Both the position numbers and the translations under genes were made by a program. This document shows positions 55,088 through 61,029 of a stretch of DNA of 64,000 nucleotides, in pieces. Location of the stretch: contig JAKSNS010000004.1 of NCBI GenBank assembly GCA_024399545.1, positions 16,994 to 80,993 of the forward strand, given 5' to 3'. The notes beneath the pieces were generated by a model. The model had not been told where the DNA came from. It saw only the letters and a list, made by a program, of their open reading frames with translations, and searched no databases. Position 1 is the first letter of the stretch. Each line of letters begins with the position of its first letter. The DNA comes from Paludibacteraceae bacterium (lineage in GTDB: Bacteria; Bacteroidota; Bacteroidia; Bacteroidales; Paludibacteraceae).

Positions 55088-55416
55088 GATTTATGGATAC
55101 ATTAAACTGGTCAGGGATATTGCTCGGGGTATCGGCATTCCTGCTCATCGGGATTTTTCACCCCATAGTCATCAAATCGGAATACTACTTCGGCACAAAA
55201 TGCTGGTGGGTGTTCGCCCTTTGTGGAATTGGTTTTGGCATTGCGTCACTCTTCATCAGCAACACTGTCGTCTCAGCCATAGTAGGGGTCACGGCATTCA
55301 GTTGCCTGTGGTCAATCCTTGAGATTTTCCAGCAGAGGGAAAGAGTCAGGAAAGGATGGTTTCCCGCAAATCCCAAACGCACTGCGAAGGAGAACAAAGC
55401 CAAAAAACAATCATGA
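55084..55416 (+). CDS. DUF4491 family membrane protein
   Basis: 110 residues, three hydrophobic segments (ILLGVSAFLLIGIFHPIVI; WWVFALCGIGFGIASLFIS; VVSAIVGVTAFSCLWSILEI). EYYFGTKCWWVF and the C-terminal KGWFPANPKR are the landmarks of DUF4491, a Bacteroidetes family with no known role. It is translationally coupled to the SMR gene. Confidence 0.85.
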   Translation: MRFMDTLNWSGILLGVSAFLLIGIFHPIVIKSEYYFGTKCWWVFALCGIGFGIASLFISNTVVSAIVGVTAFSCLWSILEIFQQRERVRKGWFPANPKRTAKENKAKKQS

Positions 55417-55455
55417 TTTTGTCCACTTTCTAAGGTTGGCACAATCAAAAAAACC

Positions 55456-55533
55456 GGAAAAATGTGCGTTTCTGGCATAAAAATATATGGAAAAATGTGC
55501 GTTTTCGGCATAAAAATATATGGAAAAATGTGC
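55456..55533. repeat. 33-bp tandem repeat upstream of folK
   Basis: Two full units (55456-55488, 55489-55521) with GGAAAAATGTGCGTTT and GGCATAAAAATATAT, then a 12-bp partial unit (55522-55533). The partial unit runs directly into AGGAGG, the folK ribosome binding site. Confidence 0.9.
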
Positions 55534-55546
55534 AGGAGGTTATTTT

Positions 55547-55945
55547 ATGATTTATCTGTCATTGGGAACAAATCTGGGAGACAAGAGGAAGAACCTTGAG
55601 GAGGCGATTGGGCATCTGAAGGGGTTCTGCCAGATTGTGCGTTGCTCGTCGGTGATTGAGACTGAGCCTTGCGGCTTTGTGTCGGAAAACAAGTTTATGA
55701 ATATGTGCGTGGCTGTCACCTCCGAACTGTCGCCTCTTGAATTGCTTGACGCCACTCAGGAAGTAGAGAGGATGATGGGACGTAAAACAAAGTCAGTCAA
55801 TGGGGAATATCATGATAGGATTATTGACATTGACATCATAGAGTACGATGGGATTAAAATAGACACGCCACGGCTGACACTCCCCCACCCTCGCGCCTAC
55901 GAAAGAGACTTTGTGACAATACCGCTGAACGAGATTAAGTTATAA
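55547..55945 (+). CDS. folK: HPPK, 6-hydroxymethyl-7,8-dihydropterin pyrophosphokinase
   Basis: Folate pathway enzyme that moves pyrophosphate from ATP to hydroxymethyl-dihydropterin. The 132 residues contain YLSLGTNLGDKRKNLEEAI, SSVIETEPCGF and HDRIIDIDIIEYDG (metal Asp pair), ending in LPHPRAYERDFVTIPL. An AGGAGG site lies before the ATG at 55547, so the longer frame from 55520 is rejected. It converges with the next gene, leaving 3 bp between stops. Confidence 0.93.
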   Translation: MIYLSLGTNLGDKRKNLEEAIGHLKGFCQIVRCSSVIETEPCGFVSENKFMNMCVAVTSELSPLELLDATQEVERMMGRKTKSVNGEYHDRIIDIDIIEYDGIKIDTPRLTLPHPRAYERDFVTIPLNEIKL

Positions 55946-55948
55946 ATT

Positions 55949-56446
55949 TCAGAACTTGACTTTATTGATAGCAGCTGTTTCCATTAAATAGAGCATAGTA
56001 GCAAGTCCCTTACCTCCGAGATCCCTATACATCAAAGTATAAACCAAATGCTTATAAAATTTCCTCGACATACAATCAGTGACAGAAGGGTCAAGGAACA
56101 TAAGACCAGATATAATCGCGAAAGATTCATTAATCGTAAGCAACACAGTATCAACAGCGGAGTTTGATTTTAATTGAATAGGTTTATATCGAGAAATCCA
56201 TAACATTGTGAATGCGGCTTGTTTATGCTTATCAGCATAAAGAGAACCAGCATAATTCTTGTATTTGCAAATATCGTCAAAATAAGCATTAACGGCACAA
56301 TGAAGCAACTCTTCAGAAAGAAAAATGCTTTTGGCGTATTTATCGTCCAAGCCAGTTAAAAATTCTTTGTTGAACAGAGACAATAAAGTCTCGAAGCGAG
56401 TACGTATAGCTTCAGGATTTGTTTCCAATCTATCATTCACGCTCAT
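55949..56446 (-). CDS. Hypothetical soluble protein of three-gene operon
   Basis: 165 residues, no signal peptide or membrane helix, mostly helical (TRFETLLSLFNKEFLTGLDD; AAFTMLWISRYKPIQLK; YKHLVYTLMYRDLGGKGL). I do not recognise it. It is the last gene of an operon with two small membrane proteins, 6 bp after the previous stop. Conserved-looking Cys and Trp residues suggest a folded domain. Confidence 0.6.
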   Translation of the reverse strand: MSVNDRLETNPEAIRTRFETLLSLFNKEFLTGLDDKYAKSIFLSEELLHCAVNAYFDDICKYKNYAGSLYADKHKQAAFTMLWISRYKPIQLKSNSAVDTVLLTINESFAIISGLMFLDPSVTDCMSRKFYKHLVYTLMYRDLGGKGLATMLYLMETAAINKVKF

Positions 56447-56452
56447 ATTAAA

Positions 56453-56746
56453 TCACCTGCAATTAACCCAGTCAAAAAAATCTGTGTTCAGTCTAATGTT
56501 GTTAGCCCTGTTCAGGTAAACAGTCTCGTCATCAAAATGCTCACCTTTATTCATCTGACGTTCTGTTTCCACAAAATGAGTAGAATCCAAAATGCGTTTA
56601 TAATGGTCATCTTGGCAAACAGAATTGCCATCAAGGTTTTCATTGGTCTTTTTCTTTCGTATATACAAATAACCAGTTCTGGCAAAATAGACTAAGGATA
56701 CAGTCAGTGTGACAAACGTTATTATATTGACAGAATCAAAACTCAT
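56453..56746 (-). CDS. Hypothetical single-pass membrane protein
   Basis: 97 residues: one N-terminal membrane helix (IITFVTLTVSLVYFARTGYLY), a basic stop-transfer (IRKKKT) and a polar cytoplasmic tail. No family recognised. Its start overlaps the stop of the upstream gene by 4 bp. Confidence 0.55.
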   Translation of the reverse strand: MSFDSVNIITFVTLTVSLVYFARTGYLYIRKKKTNENLDGNSVCQDDHYKRILDSTHFVETERQMNKGEHFDDETVYLNRANNIRLNTDFFDWVNCR

Positions 56747-57156
56747 AGCATACGTAAATTTTGTTTATACTTAATTATATCCACTTTTTTAATTATAGAA
56801 AATATAGCCGTTAAGAACCAAACTGTTAAGAACTGAGGCGAATTATTTATGAAGTAGCGAACATCTTCATTATACATTTTATAAAACATCGCCAACGTGG
56901 CAATCATCAGCAGACATTGCCAAATAATCATAAAAGGTTTGGTGCATTTTGCATATATGTCATAATCCTCGAAAAGGCTAAAATACAAAGCCAACGCAGA
57001 AAAGACATAAAACCCATTTATCGTTAGTTCCTGGAACATCCTGATTAAAGGGAAAGAACCATTAGTAATCCACTCGCGCAAAACAAGATAGAATAGAGGA
57101 ACCAATATAGGGAGAAGCGCATTGGCAAAAAACCAAAGCAATAATTTCTTAAACAT
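56743..57156 (-). CDS. Hypothetical four-helix membrane protein
   Basis: 137 residues with four hydrophobic segments (LLLWFFANALLPILVPLFYL; GFYVFSALALYFSLF; FMIIWQCLLMIATLAMFY; FLTVWFLTAIFSIIK). No family recognised. It heads the three-gene operon, under a good promoter at 57207-57238. Confidence 0.6.
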   Translation of the reverse strand: MFKKLLLWFFANALLPILVPLFYLVLREWITNGSFPLIRMFQELTINGFYVFSALALYFSLFEDYDIYAKCTKPFMIIWQCLLMIATLAMFYKMYNEDVRYFINNSPQFLTVWFLTAIFSIIKKVDIIKYKQNLRML

Positions 57157-57206
57157 TTGAATATTAGCATTTTATTCCAAACGAAAAGAGTGCAAAACAA
57201 AGCGTA

Positions 57207-57238
57207 CAAAATTACGAATATTTTTTCAATCCACCAAA
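57207..57238 (-). promoter_or_regulatory. Promoter for three-gene operon
   Basis: TTTG (57238-57235), a 20-nt spacer and TAATTTTG (57214-57207) on the minus strand, 50 nt before the first ATG. The rest of 57157-57438 shows nothing else. Confidence 0.6.
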
Positions 57239-57438
57239 CATTACAACAAAAAAATGATTATAGGTGATTCGTATAATTTCTATGTTATGGGAAACAAACA
57301 AAGAAATGTTGTAATGCCAATAATTGTTTCAAAATGTTTTGCCGTTTAGTAAAGAAAGGAAAGACAATGCTGGGGAAGGTTGCATATTAGATGAAAAAAT
57401 CTATGCTAAAAAACGAGATATTTTCAGGTAATAAATTT

Positions 57439-58872
57439 TTATGTTGATAGCAAATCGCTTATAACTAATATGTTATCAAAAACGTCACTATTCATATTAT
57501 TGACGATACCATACATAGTAACCAAAGTATTCACCAATGCCTTACGGCAATTTTCCCTTTCACGGAAAATAGCGTTTCTTGTACGGATTTTCTCGGCATA
57601 AGAGCTTGTCACCAAAAACGGTTCTTTGTGGAACTTCATCTCGCACAGATTGATTACGCCATCCGCCCTGTCAATCATCAGGTCAATCTGCCCTCCAGTA
57701 GCACCTGCTAATTTCTCCTCCGTCGTAGGCAAATAACTCCACGCACAGACATTACTACGTAAACCGCTAATGCCTAACGCCGTCTTTATCTGCCTTTCAT
57801 GCCACAAGCATACACGCTCAAAAGCAATACCCGCCCAAGCATTATAATTATTCTGCCCTAAACTATGTTGCCAAAACTGTTCGTCCCTACTGTTTTTACC
57901 CTCCAGGAAATGGTAATAGAACAATGTGAACGGATCCATCAACTGGAACATCATCTCCTTGTTCTTGTTGCCATACGCCTGATATTTGCGTATGAACCCA
58001 CATTGTTCCAATTCGCGCAACGCTTTCTGAAACACGGTGTTGTTGCTCAATTTGGTAGCTGTCAGTAACTGAGCTCTCGTCATTCCCGCATTGACTGTCG
58101 AAAGTGCCTTGACAATGCTCATATAACTATTGGCATTTGTAAAAAGGGATTCGTACAAGGCATCGTACTCATCCTTTAGTTCAGCATTCTGTTCAAAGAA
58201 TAACCTGTCTATAGTCTTTGCGACACTCTCACCTCTTTGGAAGAAACTCCAGTAGAAAGGCACGCCACCCATAACCATGTAAGCCTCGACAAGTTCCCTG
58301 TCACCAATGCTCAGTTTCTTGCAGTCAGCGTATTGCCGGCACTCTTTCAACGTAAACGGCTGCAAGTCAATCTGACGATTCACCCGATTATGCAGTCCCC
58401 CACGATTTCTTATCACTTTGTTGATAATCCAACTTGTGGCTGAACCGCAGATTATGAGTACGATATCCTCTCGTTCAGTCGCCCAACCGTTCCAAAAATG
58501 ATCCAAGGATTCAAGGAACTTGCTTTTGTGTGTATCCATCCATGGCAACTCGTCAATGAAGATGATTTTCTTTCCTTTCGGTTTCTTTGCCAATAGCCGT
58601 TGTAGTAAATGGAAAGCCTCTGACCAATTTTTTGGTTCAACGAAATTTTTCAATCCATACTGTCGCAAGGACTCGCAAAACTCGTTAATTTGCTCTTTCG
58701 TGTTTCCTTTAGACAAGCCTGAATGTTGGAAGGCAAATTTGTTCTTGTAGGTTTGACGTATAAGAAACGTCTTTCCTACACGCCTGCGACCATACACGGC
58801 AATTAGTTGAGACTCGTCCGCCTCGAGCGCAGATAGCAATATCTGTTGTTCTTTATCCCTGCCAATCAGCAT
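57439..58872 (-). CDS. AAA+ ATPase with DUF234 nuclease-like domain
   Basis: 477 residues. The ATPase_2-type domain has Walker A YGRRRVGKTF (28-36) and Walker B IIFIDELPWMD (103-112). CGSATSWIINKVI matches sensor 1 and a winged helix follows (MTRAQLLTATKLSNNTVFQK). The C-terminal DUF234 domain has GGQIDLMIDR then INLCEMKF, a D...ExK pattern of PD-(D/E)XK nucleases. Such ATPases are common in Bacteroidetes and archaea; their role is unknown, with defence or mobile element links suspected. It has its own promoter. Confidence 0.85.
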   Translation of the reverse strand: MLIGRDKEQQILLSALEADESQLIAVYGRRRVGKTFLIRQTYKNKFAFQHSGLSKGNTKEQINEFCESLRQYGLKNFVEPKNWSEAFHLLQRLLAKKPKGKKIIFIDELPWMDTHKSKFLESLDHFWNGWATEREDIVLIICGSATSWIINKVIRNRGGLHNRVNRQIDLQPFTLKECRQYADCKKLSIGDRELVEAYMVMGGVPFYWSFFQRGESVAKTIDRLFFEQNAELKDEYDALYESLFTNANSYMSIVKALSTVNAGMTRAQLLTATKLSNNTVFQKALRELEQCGFIRKYQAYGNKNKEMMFQLMDPFTLFYYHFLEGKNSRDEQFWQHSLGQNNYNAWAGIAFERVCLWHERQIKTALGISGLRSNVCAWSYLPTTEEKLAGATGGQIDLMIDRADGVINLCEMKFHKEPFLVTSSYAEKIRTRNAIFRERENCRKALVNTLVTMYGIVNNMNSDVFDNILVISDLLST

Positions 58873-58938
58873 ATCCTAAAATTATTAGTTGAAAAAATCT
58901 CGGTTTTTTAGATAGATTTTTTCATCGGTTTTTCGCTG

Positions 58939-58969
58939 CAAAGATACGAACTTTTCTTGATGTGACAAA
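58939..58969 (-). promoter_or_regulatory. Promoter for AAA+ ATPase gene
   Basis: TTTG (58969-58966), a 19-nt spacer and TATCTTTG (58946-58939) on the minus strand, 66 nt before the ATG; an exact consensus match. Confidence 0.75.
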
Positions 58970-58993
58970 GGATTTCAGAAAAAATATTTTGTG

Positions 58994-59014
58994 GCTCTAT
59001 AACGAATTGAGTGG
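58994..59014. repeat. Dispersed motif copy
   Basis: TATAACGAATTGAGTGG (58998-59014), third copy of the motif at 11421 and 28999. It begins a 1.5-kb gene-free region (58873-60337) made almost wholly of repeats. Confidence 0.5.
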
Positions 59015-59099
59015 TTTTATTCACTGAATTGGATTCTCTGTTAGGGTATCACTCAATAATCTTGTCTATCGTTTTCAGGCAAAAAGAGTGCATAGGAAT

Positions 59100-59570
59100 T
59101 TTCTAATTGTAACCGTTTAATTGTAACCGAAGGGTTAAATGGTTGAGTATCAGATGTAGATTGGTGTAAAAAGGCGGAAATTCAATTGTAACCAATTGTA
59201 ACTAATTGTAACCGCAAAATGATGTGCGGAGAAAGGGATAAAAATATGGAAAATTTGAAGGGGTAGGGAAAATGGGAGGTGAAAATTTAACATTTCAAAT
59301 CGGGTTTTTTGGGGTTTGGGTTAAACATGGGGCAGGTCAGGGGTTCGTTAGGGCTACGTCTTTTTTAAGGGTGGTTAAGTTTTACGCAACTAATGTTAAT
59401 TTGGAGATGTCGATTTCGAGGTTTACGAAATTTTGCATATTTTATGAGGGTTGGGCGGTTACAATTGGTTACAATTGGTTACAATTAATTTTTGGCGGTT
59501 TTGGGGTAAATGGATATTGATATACAGAGAGTTAGACGGTGGGTTACAATTAAACGGTTACAATTAGAAA
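59100..59570. repeat. Inverted-repeat element, family 2 copy C
   Basis: 471 bp bounded by perfect 29-bp inverted repeats (59100-59128 and 59542-59570), each with AATTGTAACCGTTTAATTG. Inside, tandem AATTGTAACC units (about 59173-59215) face inverted copies (about 59456-59487). The core holds AAATTTTGCATATTTTATGA, shared with 45655-46025. No credible gene lies inside. It is the better preserved copy of the family. Confidence 0.85.
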
Positions 59571-59705
59571 TTTGCTGTACCACTTGTCCTTTCCTGAAAA
59601 ACGCAGATAGATTTTGGTTGTTTTCCTAATAAGATAGACATCGTCCTATAAACATAGACATATTCCTGTTTTTGTTGTCAGCGTACTCAAATGCCATTTC
59701 CTGAT

Positions 59706-59900
59706 TTTGAAATCGGCGTGATGCCTTTTTACGGTTTTATGTTTTTTATGGTACGGTTGGGCTTGCTCTTTTCTTGCTCTTTTGTTTTGTCGGAATGAGT
59801 GCAATTTTCTAAGGTCATTATGGTCTCTGTTTTGCTTACGGACGGTATGCGATTTCAATAATTTCAATAATTTCACCTAAAAAGTTGGGGGTAGGTTTTA
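59706..59900. repeat. Inverted-repeat element, family 1 copy C (left-truncated)
   Basis: The right arm (59850-59900) and core (ATGGTACGGTTGGGCTTGCT) match copies A and B. The left arm is cut to TTGAAATCGG. It follows a family 2 element, the same order as at 45655-46516. Confidence 0.75.
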
Positions 59901-59911
59901 TGTGTTAAAAT

Positions 59912-60115
59912 TTAAGGTGAGTTCTATAAATTCACCGTTTTATGGAATAAATGAAGGTGGAATGCAAAAAACTTTTTGGTGTTTTTGAAGTTTCTTTTAG
60001 CATCTTGCTGATTGTCAGTCGGTCACAATGCCCGCATTGCTCCCTCCTTCCGCACAGCAATCTGCTTAAAACAAACTTCAAAAACCCTCAAATGAATTTA
60101 TAGAACTCACCTTAA
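59912..60115. repeat. MITE-like element, family 3
   Basis: 204 bp with perfect 23-bp terminal inverted repeats (59912-59934 and 60093-60115), each containing GGTGAGTTCTATAAATTCA. Inner sequence is also inverted: TTTTTGAAGTTTCTTTTAGC against the complement of CAAACTTCAAAAACC. A long RNA or DNA hairpin is possible. No gene lies within. Confidence 0.85.
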
Positions 60116-60283
60116 GCGAAGCATTTTTGCGTATAAGTTGAGGATTTCATGCTTCCCAAAGTCTGTTTATTTGGCATCAAATATAAAAACCTAATAACTT
60201 TTTCTTATATTTTTCACCGTATAACCAACAGATATACCAACAGTTAACGTACACATAAAAAAAACAGGCATAATGTAACGTAA

Positions 60284-60307
60284 AATGAAATATATTTCGT
60301 AAATTTG
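60284..60307 (+). promoter_or_regulatory. Second palindromic operator with -7 box
   Basis: AATGAAATATATTTCGTAA (60284-60302) is a near copy of the palindrome at 54078-54097. It overlaps TAAATTTG (60300-60307). It points at the short broken gene starting at 60338. Between 60116 and 60283 I see nothing. Confidence 0.55.
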
Positions 60308-60337
60308 CACTCTGTTTACAACCTTGTTGTGCGAATT

Positions 60338-60436
60338 ATGCCTAAACAAAAGACTAAAGAGAAAAGAACAGTTCGTGACATCGTTTATGTCATCTGCTCA
60401 AAACAAACTTCAAAAACATTCAAAATGAATTTATAG
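60338..60436 (+). pseudogene. 5' fragment of a small gene cut by a repeat
   Basis: 32 codons, MPKQKTKEKRTVRDIVYVIC..., under a promoter with a palindromic operator. From about codon 19 the sequence is the right end of the family 3 element, which supplies the stop codon (TAG inside its terminal repeat). The original gene was thus truncated. The lysine-rich start and operator suggest a small autoregulated protein such as an antitoxin; this is a guess. Confidence 0.45.
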
Positions 60437-60446
60437 AACTCACCTT
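60392..60446. repeat. Right-end copy of family 3 element
   Basis: About 55 bp matching 60060-60113 (AAACAAACTTCAAAAAC ... TGAATTTATAGAACTCACC) with a few changes. The left half is missing. Confidence 0.7.
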
Positions 60447-60530
60447 GAATGTTTAACATTTTGTTTTAATATATGGACTTCACTCTGTTTGCAATAGTAA
60501 TATCTACACTCTGCATTTTGATTGTGGTAA

Positions 60531-60653
60531 TTTGTGAATTGCTTTGAAATTTGTATCTTGAGCCCAAAACAAACAATCAAGATTAAGTAGTATATTTGCA
60601 GTCCGAGTTGTGAATTGCTTTGAAATTTGTATCTTGAGCCCAAAACAAACAAT
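60531..60653 (+). CRISPR. Two outlying CRISPR repeats
   Basis: Repeats at 60531-60577 (first base T instead of G) and 60607-60653 (identical to the array consensus), separated by a 29-bp spacer. The spacer contains TATATTTG (60591-60598), a Bacteroidetes -7 box. They lie left of the 111-residue gene; the main array lies right of it. About 85 bp of AT-rich sequence precedes the first repeat. Confidence 0.85.
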
Positions 60654-60665
60654 GTTGTACCTTTG
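60634..60665 (+). promoter_or_regulatory. Promoter of the CRISPR-embedded gene
   Basis: TACCTTTG at 60658-60665, followed by GCAGCCG, begins 4 nt after the second repeat. TTG within the repeat (60634-60636) could be its -33 element at a slightly long 21-nt spacing. The ATG is 26 nt downstream. Confidence 0.6.
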
Positions 60666-60691
60666 CAGCCGAAAATGTATTGTGATTTGTT

Positions 60692-61027
60692 ATGCCAGCG
60701 TTATTTAATCCGCTAAATAATTGCCTTTTGTATAAAGGCCAATCTGACTGTCCCCAGGATATTATCCAGCAGGAGTATGGATATTTATTTTGGAGCGGTG
60801 AAAAATTGTATTGTGATACAGTTTTTGATGATAAACAAGCCAAAGAGATTGAGGATTTTTACCATAATTGTGGCCTTGATGGAGCAGATTATACTACATC
60901 TCTGCTCCTCAAAGCCTGCATATTCTCTATGTTATGCAAAAATTCAGACAATAGCCCAGCTGGAGATGCGCTGTTTTTCTATGATGTTGTGCTGCCTAAA
61001 TACCTGGCTCTACATAAACATATATAA
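60692..61027 (+). CDS. Unknown 111-residue protein encoded within the CRISPR locus
   Basis: No family recognised. MPALFNPLNNCLLYKGQ leads a compact, probably soluble protein with six Cys residues (such as SDCPQDIIQQEYGYLFW and LLLKACIFSMLCKNS) and an acidic middle (DDKQAKEIEDFYHNCGLDGAD). No signal peptide is seen. It lies between two perfect CRISPR repeats (60607-60653 and 61030-61076) and its stop codon ends 2 bp before the latter. It has its own promoter pointing into the array, so its mRNA should run into the pre-crRNA. An upstream 13-codon frame (ATG at 60675) overlaps its start. It could be a CRISPR accessory, a regulator, an anti-CRISPR or a stray insertion. Confidence 0.7.
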   Translation: MPALFNPLNNCLLYKGQSDCPQDIIQQEYGYLFWSGEKLYCDTVFDDKQAKEIEDFYHNCGLDGADYTTSLLLKACIFSMLCKNSDNSPAGDALFFYDVVLPKYLALHKHI

Positions 61028-61029
61028 AT

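Noticed and set aside
59272..59520. 82-codon frame inside the family 2 element
   Set aside because: The sequence is low-complexity and repeat-derived, the related copy at 45655-46025 does not keep the frame, and no start signal is present.
60531..60577. First outlying repeat as a tracrRNA anti-repeat
   Set aside because: It is in the same orientation and nearly identical to the consensus. An anti-repeat would be complementary and only partly matching.
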